In this document: in pieces, positions 34,325 through 47,165 of the stretch
How positions within the stretch are numbered: the stretch's first letter is position 1
Layout: every line of letters starts with the position of its first letter
Assembly (NCBI GenBank): GCA_023630585.1
Contig: CM042555.1
Location: forward strand, 16,198,501 to 16,262,500
Direction of reading: 5' to 3'
Length of the DNA stretch: 64,000 bases
Source of the DNA: Cranoglanis bouderius
Lineage: Eukaryota > Chordata > Actinopteri > Siluriformes > Cranoglanididae
The notes under the pieces: model-generated
What the model saw: only the letters and a program-made list of their open reading frames with translations
Database searches by the model: none
What the model was told of the DNA's origin: nothing
Made by a program: the position numbers and the translations under genes

Positions 34325-35812
34325 GCCAGCTGTGGTTTCACTCATACACCTCAATGAAAAATAAACTCATACAACAGAAATAAGAATGGAGGTTTTAAAT
34401 TCTTTAAAAACTATTGCATATGCAAAGAAAAAAATAATAAATAAATAAATAAAATTGTGCATGACTTGAAGTTCTTTCAAGGTTGTCTACGAAAGGCAGT
34501 AGGTAATCTTCTCTTATTGAATTGGTCATTGCTGGATCACAGAGAACAAAGAGAGAAACGAATGTATCTATTAAAAAGCAACCACTGAATACATAAAATA
34601 AAGTACTACAGAATGTGTGTGTGTGTATGTGTATGTGTGTGTGTGTGTGTGTGTGTGGGTGTAAATAGTGTGCTTACCAAAAAGATGGTATATATCAGAG
34701 TTTATGGTAGAATTTTTGGTGCTGGTCACATTGCAGTTTACCAGACAAATGAATATAATTCTGGTCATATGTTAAATACTACAGCTGCGAGAAAACACGG
34801 AAACTTTGGGCTACACAAAAATGACACCACCAAGTAAAAGTAACATTCAATTAACATTTATTTGCATACAGTCAACATATAAATAAACGTAATAACAGTC
34901 AACAGGCCTATGAACACAACAAACAGCAGAGAAGAAGAAAACTTTCCACTAACAAAAAAATACTATTTTAATGATAAGCCTGCTAATAAAATGTTATTTA
35001 TCTTTGTTTTAACTAGACTAGTGTATATGACTGTTGACAGTTTTTACTGAATGTTATTTATTCATGGAAAGTCCACTGATTTAATATAAACTTGAAGGTA
35101 AAATTTTGTTTAACATATGATGGGGTTTCACCTTTACTTTTGAAGACAGACAGTATTTTATACAACAAAATTGGTTTAGATTTACAAATTATTACAGTAA
35201 AACATCAGAATTGTTTTGAATTCCAATTTGCAGTGTATTGGAAACTTTTTTCACGACAAATCACATCTTCTGTCTATCTGCTTGGATAGATTACATTCCA
35301 GGTAGAGCGGAATATAGTCACAACCATATGAATACAGGCTGCTGAATTTTCTACATCTTAAAATTTTTAAACCTGAATGTTCTACAACCTACATTTTTTA
35401 GCCTGAAGCTCCAAGACAAGAACTTCAATAAGAGACAATATAGTCAGGTTCCGGTTCTGATCAATTTAATTGAACTCAATGGAAATATTTATGGCAGTTT
35501 CAGCTTCTGAGAGTAAAATATCTCACACTCAGAAACGAGAAAGTAAATGATACACTTTATATTTCTTTTAATTTCAATAAAATTGGATGTTATAAACAGT
35601 TAGTAACAAACTAAGGACAAATATCTCACACCAATCATATATTATTTTTTCACAGAACTAAGCCATAAAATGCCCCACCCATAAACTTCATGTCCATACC
35701 ACAGATTTTCTTCTCCAGCCATTTCTAAGAAGATTGATCTACTGAAGTCACATTTGGAAATCACATTTTGATATTTAAAGACAAATTATTTTTCATATCA
35801 AATGATAACATA
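33083..35812. other. Intron stretch, no gene seen
   Basis: A run at 34290-34322, imperfect (TG)n at 34613-34666. The 88-codon minus-strand frame at 33181-33447 has no recognisable domain. The rest is AT-rich. Confidence 0.6.
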
Positions 35813-35905
35813 TCATGGTGGCACAGTGGCTTAGTGGTTAGCACATTTGCCTCACACCTCCAGGGTTGGGGGTTCAATTCCTGCCTATGCTCTGTGTGCA
35901 CGGAC
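35813..35905 (+). mobile_element. tRNA-derived SINE-like fragment
   Basis: TGGTGGCACAGTGGCTTAGT with an A-box match (TGGCTTAGTGG) and GGTTCAATTCC as B box, then CTATGCTCTGTGTGCACGG. Only the head is present; it is the opposite orientation of the repeat at 24208-24395. Confidence 0.75.
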
Positions 35906-36475
35906 TTTGTTTTCTCATTCTGAATCCTGCCCCCTGCTGCACTTCACACATCAGCCAAGATGCAACCTGTTCATTGGCAGAAGGGTTTTTACTAGGCGGA
36001 TTAATTAGGGTGCATGGATGACAGACACTCTTTTCAGAATCAGGAACACAGAGGTATGCAGAATCACTGACAAAACAGCAAAATAAAGTAAAAGTAAAAA
36101 AAAAAAAAAAAAAAAAGGCAAAGCCATCAATAACTCTCGCACAACTGCTAGCACAATATGTCACATTATGGTGAAGACTATAAAGAGACTAGCCAGACTC
36201 AAATAATATATTTTATGCGTGTCGCTACGTTGGCCAACTGTTGAACTTTGTTCTACATTTGTTCTACACATTGTTCTACATGATCATATACTTATTCCTT
36301 TCCCCTGGTCTGTATTTATAACTAGAGTTATTACACGACTGTTAGTTACCATGGCTGCCAGTTTTTAGTCTTGTCATTTAGGTTTCCAGGCAACCAAAAT
36401 ATAGGACAGGACAGCACACTGGAGCTTTTACTTGCTTGGTGGGCTCACAAAGGGATTTGTGCACCCCTGAAAGTG
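35906..36475. repeat. Dispersed repeat shared with 28817-29400 and 25800-25992
   Basis: Shared ordered blocks: TCATTCTGAATCC, TACTAGGCGGATTAATT / CTAGGCAGTTTAATTAAC, AACAAAATAAAGTA-like, GTTTTTAGCCT..TAGGTTTCC with ACAACCAAAA, and CTTGCCTGGTGGACTAGC. The right edge reads TGTGCACCCCTGAAAG, whose complement (CAGGGGTG) resembles hAT-type termini. No coding capacity. Confidence 0.55.
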
Positions 36476-39400
36476 AATGAATGGATAATATTTTGAAAGT
36501 AATAAACTATGACACACTATTAAGATGGCAGCTTGTGGAAAAGCAAAACGTACCAGCAAGCAATGCACACAAAGAGAAAAAAAAAATCCTTATCAGCTAT
36601 TTCAATTATGTACAAAACCCTGCCCTTGTCATCATGCATCAGTGACAACTCATAAGTGTATGGAGTCTTAAGCAGGAATTGTGGAGGTACAAGGTTTTGC
36701 TATTAGTAAGGATGAGGAAGGGGAAATAAGATTTTTTTTTTAGATGGAAAACTCCATTAATGTGTTCTCTACATTGTATCACCCTAAAAATCTTAAGACT
36801 TCATTACAGTTATTAACTAGAAACTTAACTAACTAATTTCTATTCCTTATAGTTGAGAGCAAATCTGGATTTGTTGTATTTTTGACTGAAAGTAAAAGAA
36901 AGCTCTTGGAAAAGCAGCAGAGTGCCTGTGATCATGATGGGTGTCAGAGCTTTGTGATGAGTGGGCACTTTCCCAGGAATCTTGGTGCAGTGTTAAATAA
37001 ATGATTGACACCTCCGGGGGGTGCCCCCATGGATGGAACAGCTCTGGGCATTAAGGAGGACGTCTAATGCAATCTGCTGCCTGTGTGTCTGCTCGCTAGT
37101 GCACTTATATTTAGAACTCATTAGTTGAGGAATAGTGTACATGACAGAATTTTTCAAATGTGTTTTTAATTAATTACACACAGCTCACAGAGAGACACAG
37201 AGAGAAAAAGAGAAATAGAGAAAAGAGGATTGAGTTATTTTCAGAGATCCACACTAAGGCACACATACTGTACATTAGGATGAGCAGTTTGCTGCTGTAG
37301 GTCAGCACTGCGTCACACTTGGAAGGTCAGGTCTCAGCTCAACTTAATTTGGGGCCAGCAGGAGATTCATAACAACACTGGTGTGATTGCCCCAAACATA
37401 ATTTCGCTTCCTTGAAGCAGAAATACTTAATTTTAGAAATGTTCATCATTTAAATCTGTTGATTTTGAGTTCCACCTTTGCAATCTTTTGGCCTTCAAAT
37501 CGCATTAATACTGAGTGGCGAGGAGGAAGCTTAGTGGCTCCCATATTTTATATAGTAAGTGGCACTAATACCTGTACAGCAGAGGTGCCAACTTTTACAG
37601 TTTAGCTGTAAAATTTACAATTAATGATCCCTTGCTACATGTGATACGGGAACCACCTGAAAACTGCTTTTCCCCTGTTTTAGTTAAAGCGGCAGTCAGA
37701 CCAAACATATAAAATTTACCTAGCAAAAAAGCCAATTTACTGAAGAGGAAAGGACATGGAATGAGAAAGATGTGCATTTGTGGCTGGTAGTGGATACTTT
37801 CTCCTGACTTTATTTAGGTGAACATTGACTTATAAATTAGTGAACATCTGTTCTGTTAACCAGTAGAAAACAAAAGTGTGAGTATTTTATGTTTTTGTGT
37901 TGATAAACAAGTCACCTAATAAAAAGCACATGTTAAAAAGTGCTGTGGGTCACTGTTAAATATTTTCTTTCAGTATGTATGATATACTTTTTCTGTTTTA
38001 TTGCTTACTTGGACACAATTTTCTGTTTTTGATATGTGTATTGATACTTTCTCATTTCTTTTCATCTAAAGACCTTCCTTTTTAAGTTGGCAAGAGCTAA
38101 AGTTATGCCAAAGTTTTGTGAACAATTAACTGGACATGTACACACACTATGTGACAACTGTACAGTTGATGAGCTCTCACTTTTTATATGTTTCTTTCTC
38201 CACATATCACACATCCCTGGGGTATACATGCATATCTGTGAAGTCAATAGATTGCACTCTGAAAATTACCATCCATTAAAAACTGACAGGATTGTCAGAA
38301 ACTGACATTCAAAATGAGGATAAGTGAGATCATTTTAACCTGTGAATTTCCCTAGAATATCATACAGTAGATGATGCCATGGACTGTGTTGCCACTATTG
38401 AAAGAACAGATGCACTAACCTCTACACAATCTACCATTAGGACAGAGAGAATTCATTTGTTGCTCACTTATCATCCCACTAATAAAATAGTGGCTGAAAT
38501 TGTACTTAAAAATTCTTCATGGCAGTCCTGAGACTGCTTTCCCTTTTAAAGAGCCTCCTATCGTCTCCTTGTCAGGAGTAAATTAAATGTTCAGTCAAAT
38601 AGAAACTGTGGTACACTTGTATGTAGCTGTTCTAGATATTTCACATGTAAATGTATTAATAAAGCCTTTTTTTTGTAACTTATCACTCATTATTCCTTGT
38701 GCATCAATACAAGAGTTGTTTATTGTCTTTCTTGCAAAAGATGCAATCATTTACATTGGTTACTCAGGAGGAGACTGGCTGAAAATTTTGTTGATTTCTC
38801 CTTTCCATTGGGGAAACACTTTGACAGTGATAGACATAACATTAATGACATGTATGTGTACATCCTAGTTTTTGTTGGGGTTATGGGAGCAATGAAGTGT
38901 GGAAACATAGACACAAAGAGCTCACCTACACTCTCGGAAATTTGGAGGCCCGTAAAATGAATGTTATGTTTTAATGACAACTATTACATCATCAACATTT
39001 CAAATATCTACTGATTTTACCAAAACATCCTCAGAAGCACTTTGCTTGCACAGCTGCTGAAAAACTTTTGTCATTAAAAATCCTGTTTCACTGGAAACCT
39101 TAACTACACCCACCATTACATTCCTGTATACTTATTATATAATATTATATGGAAATATTCTTAATCGTCTGTAATATCTGACATGAACTGAACTGCAGAC
39201 CAGACATGCACCTATGTTAATTTTGTAGCAATTGTATAATATAAGCTGATACATTCAGCTAGTTACATAACATAAACATTTCTACAGAGTGCAGTTAAAC
39301 ACCAATATACTGTACGTTATCACACTGTTAGCATGGAACCACCATGTTCACTGACATACACAAGGTTTTTGTGGTAAAATTCTGCTATTTTTCTCTGCCT

Positions 39401-40010
39401 GCTAGGATGTTCTTGTCAGCAGTGTTGTTACCTCTGTATACAGGCACTGTTGATGGATTACAGTAGCACATCCCGTGTAAATACACATATGTATTCTCTG
39501 CAGTTTTGGCTTTTGTAAGTGCACATGGCATGGTATCATGGCATTTTGAAGTCATTTTCTATAGTTTCTGTACCACATTTGTGTTGTAACATGCCAATCC
39601 AACAAAATCTGATGGATTATCATTAATCTGTAATTTGACAGTTCCTGCACTAACTACATATAAACATTTATTTTAAACACTTTATGTAAGTGGACAGTTC
39701 CTGTGTAATTTGTATGCACATAAAGCCTTTTTACATTTTGCCCAAATGTAATTACCCCTACCCTGTTAGACCTGTGTTCTTACAAGACTGGTTAGGTAAC
39801 TTGTAAATGCATGGTCCAATATATGCTTGATTACTCAATTAAATGAACAATTATTTAATTAAACATCAAACCTGACAGAAATAATAATATATGAGGTTAC
39901 CACATAAAACATCATTCAATTTTAACAAATTAAAATTATTTCTTTAACAAGATTACATGTTATGTTAGGGGAAGATGATTTACAAGATGCAATACTGACA
40001 GTAACTCATA
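36476..40010. other. Intron stretch, no gene seen
   Basis: 37590-37950 shares blocks with 49255-49490 (see findings). 36930-37120 is more GC-balanced and complex. No exon of the receptor recognised; small frames have no domains. Confidence 0.55.
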
Positions 40011-41565
40011 CAGCCACAATTCCAAAAAAGTTGGGACACTGTGTTAAACATAAATAAAAACAGAATGCAATGATTTGCAAATCTCATAAACCCATATGTT
40101 ATTCACAATAGAACATGGTTAACATATAAAATGTTTAAACTGAGGAAATGTACCATTAAAAAAAGGTCATTTTGAATTATCTTTTTTTTTTTTTTTTTAA
40201 TGTTTCATTTCCAGTGGTACATTACCAACATGTATCAAAAAAGTTGTGACAGGGGCAACAAAAGGCTGGAAAAGTAAGTGTTACTAAAAAGAAACAGCTA
40301 TAGGTTAATTGGCAACAGGTCAGTAACTTGATTGGGTATAAAACGAGTATCTTAGAGAGGCAGAATGTCTCAGAAGTAAAGTTGGGCAGAGGTTCACCAA
40401 TCTGTGAAAACCTGCATCTACAAATTGTGCAACAATTTCAGAATAATGGTCTTCAATGTAAAATTGCAAAGACTTTGAATATCTCATCATCTACAGTACA
40501 TAATATCATCAAAAGATTCAGAGAATCCGGAGAAATTTCTGAGTAGAAGGCGACAAGGGCGAAAATCAATATTGCATGCCCGTGATCTTCGGGGCCTCAG
40601 GCGGCAGTGCATTAAAAACAGGCCTCATTCTGTAATGGAAATCACTGCATGGGCTCAGAAACACTTTCAGAACTCATTGTCTGTGAACACAGTTCACCGT
40701 GCCATCCACAAATGCTGGATTAAGCTCTATCATGCAAAGAAGAAGCCATATGTGAACATGATCCAGAAACGCTGCTGTCTTCTCTGGGCCAAAGCTCATT
40801 TAAAATGGACTGAGGCAAAGTGGAAAACTGTTCTGTGGTCAGATGAATCGAAATTTGAAATGCTTTTTGGAAACCATGGATGCCACGTTTTCTGGACTAA
40901 AGAGGAGAGGGACCATCCGGCTTGTTATCAGTGCTCAGTTCAAAAGCCTACATCTCTGATTGTATGGAGGTGCATTAGTGCCTATAGAATGGGCAGCTTG
41001 CACATATGGAAAGGCACCATCAATGCTGAAAGGTATATAGTATACGGGTTTTAGAGCAACATATGCTTCCATCCAGACAATGTCTTTTTCAGGGAAGGCC
41101 TTGCATATTTCAGCAAGAGAATGCTAAACCACATACTGCATCTATTACAACAGCATGGCTTCATAGTAGAAGAGTCCAGGTGCTGAACTGGCCTGCTTGC
41201 AGTCCAGACCTGTCACCAACTGAAAACATTTGGCACATCATGAAACGAAAAATATGACAAAGAAGACCCAGGACTGTTGACCATTTAGAATCCTGTATCA
41301 GACATGAATTGGACAGCATTTCTCTCCCAAAACTCCAGCAACTGGTCTCCTCAGTTCCCAGATGTACTGTATACGGACTGTTGTTAAAAGAAGAGGGGAT
41401 GCTACACATTGGTAAACATAGCCCTGTTGAGAGTTGTTTAAACATTTGATATGTTTTCTATGTTCTATTGTGAATAACATAAGGGTTTATGAGATTTGCA
41501 AATCATTGCATTCTGTTTTTATTTACATTTTACACAGTGTCCCAACTTTTTTGGAATTGGGGTTG
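40011..41565 (+). mobile_element. Tc1-like element H
   Basis: CAGCCACAATTCCAAAAAAG at the left is mirrored by TTTTTTGGAATTGGGGTTG at the right, with TA at 40009-40010 and 41566-41567. Length 1555 bp; terminal repeats of about 120 bp include GAATGCAATGATTTGCAAAT. Confidence 0.93.
40328..41440 (+). pseudogene. Tc1-like transposase relic of element H
   Basis: HTH portion (CKIAKTLNISSSTVHNIIKRF) ends in a stop at 40544. A shifted frame gives MHARDLRGLRRQ and WSDESKFEMLFG with the first catalytic Asp; a second shift near 41055 gives IFQQENAKPH and SPTENIWHIMKRK. The second catalytic Asp is Glu here (QQEN), and the usual NP before I/E reads SPTE. Spacing QQE to PTE is Tc1-like. At least two frameshifts and a stop. 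Confidence 0.88.
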
Positions 41566-41567
41566 TA

Positions 41568-42996
41568 GATAGATGCTGACAGCTCCGTATCAAGTGTCAT
41601 TAAGAGATCACAGCAATTCCCACTGTGTCTTAGGAACAAATATGTGTTACCATTTGAATGAAACATGTAGAAATGAGCATCACATATACTGTATATTTAA
41701 GAAATAAAACACTTGGTGGTGTGTTGTTATAGGAAAATAGTCAACGATGCGGTGATGTGGTGCAGTCTGTCGAAAAGTGGAGCTACTGGTACAGTTCTTT
41801 TGATTATTTTCCTGTAAAAGTGTTTTATTCCTCTTATTACAGAGCAGTTTGCCAATGATATTTTTTAAAAATTAATTAAATAATGACACAACATACTCTT
41901 TTATCCATTTTCCACACTGTTGTGGAACATCTGTGATCATTCTAGTCATTTACAATATAACAGCTATAAACGCTTGTCATGTAGCTTGTGATGTTACAGA
42001 CCACAAACCACAAAGCCCTCCATCCTAAATATTTTCCTGTGTCAAAGCTTAAAATTGCAGCTTTACCTCTGAGAGTTACAAAGCACTGAAACTGGAGAAA
42101 ATACTAAATAATCGTCACCTCACAAAAAACTTAAAACATATCAACATTTAGACATGTTTTTAATCTGTTTATGAGGAGGGTCTAGCTTACAGATCCATAT
42201 GTAAGCTGTTACTATAGAAACAATAACGTATTAGAACAAGCTAATATGACCCTTGCATTCACACTACTGTCAGAGTTGTTATTATCGAAAATTAATCAAC
42301 ACCTTCTGACCAATGAGAGGTGAGAATTCAACAGCATTTTGGTATAAGAAACAATAAAGGCTGTCGTCTTCTCCTATAAAATGAGCATAATAAGAGCGTA
42401 GCCAGGGTCTGTACATGCCCTCGTAATTATGCGTCAGTTGTCATTAGTCAAGTAAAAATGATGAAGGTCACATGTCTTGCAGACCAGTGTCCTCTCCAGG
42501 TGTCCCCTCATACCCAGTGCAGGTGTCAAGCCTATTCTCATTCTCACAGTAATGCTCCACTCTCGCAAGGCCTCACTTCAGAATATTCCAGGTGTCAGAT
42601 GGTTGCCAGGGCAACAGGAATTAAAATAGAACAGAGAGGGAAGTTCCGTCGCTGCTGTTGCTGTGGTAATGAAGCGAGAACATGATCTGATCTCTCTGAT
42701 GGTCAAAGATGCTCTTATCAGCCTAGTTTTTTTGTGTTTGACTCTTTGTCCACCAAAGAGAAGTCCACAGACAGTTTATCCCATTGATGTAACCCTTGGA
42801 GAAAGCAGATACACTGCATCAGATACATTGCACATGAAACCTAATGGACATTGCTTACTGTATAAACTGTCTTTTTTATATAATGGATTTTCTCATTCCA
42901 ATATATTTGGAGATGGAGCATCATTTTTTGTCTCATGTATCCATTTCACTTTAAGACCTGCACAAATCTCCTGGTCTCCTGGTATTTCTTCTCTTG

Positions 42997-43068
<72 letters not shown>

Positions 43069-43663
43069 TTTCTCAATTTTCCTTCCTTCCTTCCTTCCTT
43101 CCTTCTCCTGTCTCTATTCCCTCATCTCACTATCTCACTAACTTTCATCAATCAGTTTGTCTTATCTCATCCTCCCTGTCCCTGCTCCTTCTAAAGCTTC
43201 TAAGACTTAGCCGTACTGCACTGCCACCATTTCCTCTGCTGTTTTTGTGCTCTTTTACACTAATTTGCATAGTGTAAATTGCATAGTGTAACATAATTAG
43301 CTCAGGTGTGAGAGCACCTGGCTGTGAGAGTTCTCACTGGCTCAGCACGATGATGGAACTTTTCTTAATTTCTCATATTTTGCTGGGTTGGGGTATGCTT
43401 TAATTTATTCCTTATTTCTTGTAAAAGATTTGGTTACTGAAATATCTAATACTCAGTTTTTACATTGCTTGGTCATATATGTTGTTTCTTAGCTTAATGC
43501 AAAGTGAAATAAATGCTTACACTGGATGTGGTTACTTCCTACATTGCTAACTGGAAATTATGTTAGCAAAGGAATACTCTTATAATGTCTCCTTATATAT
43601 TGTTGTTTTTTTTTTTTTTCTGCAAATTAATTTTCCAATGTCCCAATTCCCACCAACAAGCTA
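41568..43663. other. Intron stretch with a dispersed repeat copy and microsatellites
   Basis: 41722-42355 is a copy of the hairpin-bearing dispersed family. (TC)n spans 43001-43064 and (CCTT)n 43079-43106. The frame at 42663-43277 is translated microsatellite; 42458-42685 is Cys-rich but unrecognised. Confidence 0.6.
43001..43106. repeat. (TC)n followed by (CCTT)n
   Basis: TC run 43001-43064, a short spacer, then seven CCTT units at 43079-43106. Confidence 0.93.
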
Positions 43664-44739
43664 CAGCCCCATCCAAAGTATTGGAATGACAAGGCCAATT
43701 CTTTTGTTTTTGCTATACACTGAAGACCTTTGGGTTTGAGATCAAAAGATGAATATGAGATGATCGATCAAAATGTCAGCTTTCATTTCCTGGTATTTAC
43801 ATTTAGATGAGTCAAAAAACCTAGAACCCACATCTAGATGTGTTAAACAAACCTTTTGTTTGAACCCACCCATTTTCCAAGTGTTAAAAAATATTGGAAC
43901 ATGTGACTGACAGGTGTTTCTTGTTGCCCAGGTGTGCCTTGTGAAATTGATTGTTTAATAGCTCTCAATGCGTGAACACCTTGATGTGAACAATTAATAG
44001 CTCTGAATGTGTACTCTTGGTTTGAGTCCTAGTTTTCGCCTGTGAAGATCGCATTTGTTGTTCAAAAGAGGATAAACCTGCATGAAGACCAAAGAGCTGT
44101 CTATGGGAGAAAAGCAAGCCATTTTGAAGCTGAGAAAAGAGGGAAGATCTATCAGAGCCATTGCACAAGCATTGGGCATAGTCAATACAACAATTTGGAA
44201 TGTCCTGAAAAAGAAGGAAACCACTAACAACCAGACATCAAACAGATTGATGCCAGAAACATTGTGAGAGCTATGGAAAAAAAACCCATAAATAACAGTC
44301 AGTGATATCGTCAAAAACCTCTACAGGGCAGGCGTGAAGTTATCACAATCCACCATTCTAAGAAGACTTCAATAGCAGAAATATAGAGGCCATACCAAAA
44401 GATGCAGTACAAGCCTGGAAAAACATCAGAAATGAAGAATGCAAAAGTTTGCCAGTGGGTCACCGGCTTGATGCAGTTATTGAAAGCAAGGGATATATAA
44501 CCAAATATTAAGTGTTATTTACTTTAATACTATCTGCGCCAATATTTTTACTCACCAAAGAATCTGGGTGGTTTGCCACCAAAGGTGCCATGTTCTAAGA
44601 TGTAAATATCAGGAAATGAAACTTGAAATTCAGATCTATCCCGTCATGTTCATCTTTTGCTCTCAAACCCAATGGCTTCAGCATATAGCAAAAACAAATT
44701 AAATGGCCTTGCTGTTCCAATACTTTTGGAGGGGGACTG
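43664..44739 (+). mobile_element. Tc1-like element I, internally deleted copy 1
   Basis: The left end CAGCCCCATCCAAAGTATTG follows TA (43662-43663); the right end ...CAATACTTTTGGAGGGGGACTG has lost its TA. Length about 1.08 kb. The HTH remains (MKTKELSMGEKQAILKLRKEG at 44082, IRAIAQALGIVNTTIWNVL), then VKLSQSTILRRLQ; the DDE domain is deleted and the C-terminal remnant GIYNQILSVI follows. Confidence 0.85.
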
Positions 44740-45110
44740 CAGCTCTGTTGATTTAGGATGATTTCCTTTTGACAGCATGGTTGGGGATAGATGTGTGTTA
44801 ATGTCAATCTTATAAAATATAATGGAGGAGAAAAAAAAGCAAAAAAACTTTAAAAATCCTGAAAGCTATTGTATGTCTTAAATGTCTAAACATATTGACT
44901 CCTTCTCTTAATGTAGAAAGAAGAAGAGTGCAGTGTGATTTGAGATGTTATTGAACACAGGGGATTTCTGAGCTGTTGATTGCTTCTGTTCATGAGAGAC
45001 CATCTATTAAATTACAAGGTATACAGAGTAAAAGAATAAGAGCAAGGCCATATATGATTCCTAAGGTTGGTGACATGCTGTAATACTTATTATGGCTATT
45101 GTTTTAAACC

Positions 45111-45142
45111 ACACACGCACACACACACACACACACACACAT

Positions 45143-45191
<49 letters not shown>
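45111..45191. repeat. (CA)n-(GA)n compound microsatellite
   Basis: CA run passing through ATAGACAG into a GA run of about 23 units. Confidence 0.94.
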
Positions 45192-45197
<6 letters not shown>

Positions 45198-45355
45198 CTG
45201 CGCTGCTGACGTCGGTTTATTTCAGTGGTGACTTGCTGCAGGGTGCATGGGGATGATGTCCAAATGAGAGCTTTTACAGTCATATAATGAGGCCGGCTGG
45301 ATAGATTCACTCTCACTGTTGTCATTTTCATCTCTCTGCACAACTCGTGTTTTTA

Positions 45356-45360
<5 letters not shown>

Positions 45361-45416
<56 letters not shown>

Positions 45417-45607
45417 TTCTGTTTCACACAGGACTGAAATGTGGAGATTTTTTTGGCTACTTTATGTTTAATTTAGCCAGCTGCACACCTGCTTATATTA
45501 GGATTACATGCTGATGGCCTTTAGTGTCTATTTGTATATGGTGAATTTTAATGCAGTTATTATTATAATTATTATTATTATTATTACTCTCTCTCTGTCA
45601 CATGCAT

Positions 45608-45671
<64 letters not shown>
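45361..45671. repeat. (TC)n, (ATT)n and (TC)n tracts
   Basis: TC run at 45361-45411, ATT run at 45560-45587, TC run at 45609-45671 with one TTT interruption. The TC tracts are complementary to the GA tract at 45145-45191. Confidence 0.94.
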
Positions 45672-45674
<3 letters not shown>

Positions 45675-47129
45675 GCCTGATGCAGATTATAGGTGTTAAA
45701 ACCAATTCCTCTCTTTCTCTCTAATCCCCTTACTCACTCAAACAAGCTCCTTATCACCATGGCTCAAAGCGAGTCAGCCATCTAATTACTTATAGACCTT
45801 TTTTTTAAACAACACTTTTATTGATGTTGGAAAAGCAATTGTAGCATTTACATAAGACTCCATTACAATTTCCGACCTCAACCTGCAGTGAGTCTTTCGT
45901 CGTTTGTCTTGTTTCCAGGACATAACATAGTACATAAAGTATGCAGGCGAATATGTGAACAATGCTGCTTGTGCATCAAGTCATGCATCAACTATAAACT
46001 GTCCTCAAATCTCAACTCACGTTGCGTGTCACTTGTTGCTGTCACTGAAATCGCGGCTCCATATCGTACAGTATGTACATAGAAAATTAATTATCATCGT
46101 TTTGTCATTTGCTAGTATGAATGCAGGTTCAGGATATCTGGAAGTAACACAGTCTCCAAGATGTTTGAAATACCCGACTAGCCCATTTTCTTATGAAACT
46201 GCCCCACAAGGTACAGTACCTAAGAAGACTAATGTAGTTTTAAAAATTATGGTCACACCAATTATTGGCTTCATTAGGCTTTTTACTGTTTATCGGTCAA
46301 TATGTAAAGAATAGCACACAATCTGAAGTGTGTTATTCTGCTTATATCACAGTGATTTTTCAATTTAAATTAAAAAAAAATGTAATTAATGAATGACACA
46401 TAGTGCTTATTAACCATTTATAGTTAATAAGTGTGTGTGATATATGATGTCCGCAAGACAAGTTATTTGCTGTTATCACTGACGTTATAGCAATCATTTG
46501 CTCAGCAGCCTGTCCTGTATCCTCTCTTGAAGTCTGTTGAAAAAAAAAAAAAAAAACAACAAATACAGCTTGTCATATGACTGAGAAAATGGAAAGCGCA
46601 AACCCCTCCATTCTGAAGACTCTCATGTTAGGAGTGCAGCACTGACCCAAGATTCTATATACAGCTTTCTTAAAGAAAAGTATACTTTTTAAATTCATTT
46701 TTATTTTTTTTTATTCATGTACAGTATCATTAGACTTATTCGATTATGTGGATCTACTGTCAGAGCAGTAGTTCTGAATTCAGCCACACTGTGGTAAAAA
46801 ATAATTTATTTGATATACATAAAACTTTCATTTACTTATTTTAAGTGTCCTTGAGTCACACATTTTCTTTAGATGTGCCTAAGACTTTTGAACAGTCCTG
46901 TATACAAATAATGCATAGTACACGAATATTGATGTATTATTAAACTGCACTGCCAAAGTTATCATAATACTAATAACTAGAGTTCTGTCTGTGAATTTTA
47001 GTCAGACATTACACTTTTGGTTCATTCTGTATTGTTTAAAATGATAGTCACCAACTGAATTTAACAGCTAGCTTAGTTATTAAAATACATAGCGGCGGAG
47101 AAAGAATCTTGAATGGTTGAAAAGCACAC

Positions 47130-47132
47130 ACA

Positions 47133-47163
<31 letters not shown>
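47130..47163. repeat. (CA)n microsatellite
   Basis: Uninterrupted CA run. Confidence 0.94.

Positions 47164-47165
<2 letters not shown>

Noticed and set aside
35813..35905. tRNA gene
   Set aside because: It has A- and B-box matches but cannot form a tRNA cloverleaf and matches a dispersed SINE head; the same applies to 32757.
42663..43277. 204-codon open frame on +
   Set aside because: Its middle is a translated (TC)n microsatellite giving Leu-Ser repeats, with no domain on either side.
45955..46314. 119-codon plus-strand frame
   Set aside because: No recognisable domain, no splice or promoter context; too weak to call a gene.
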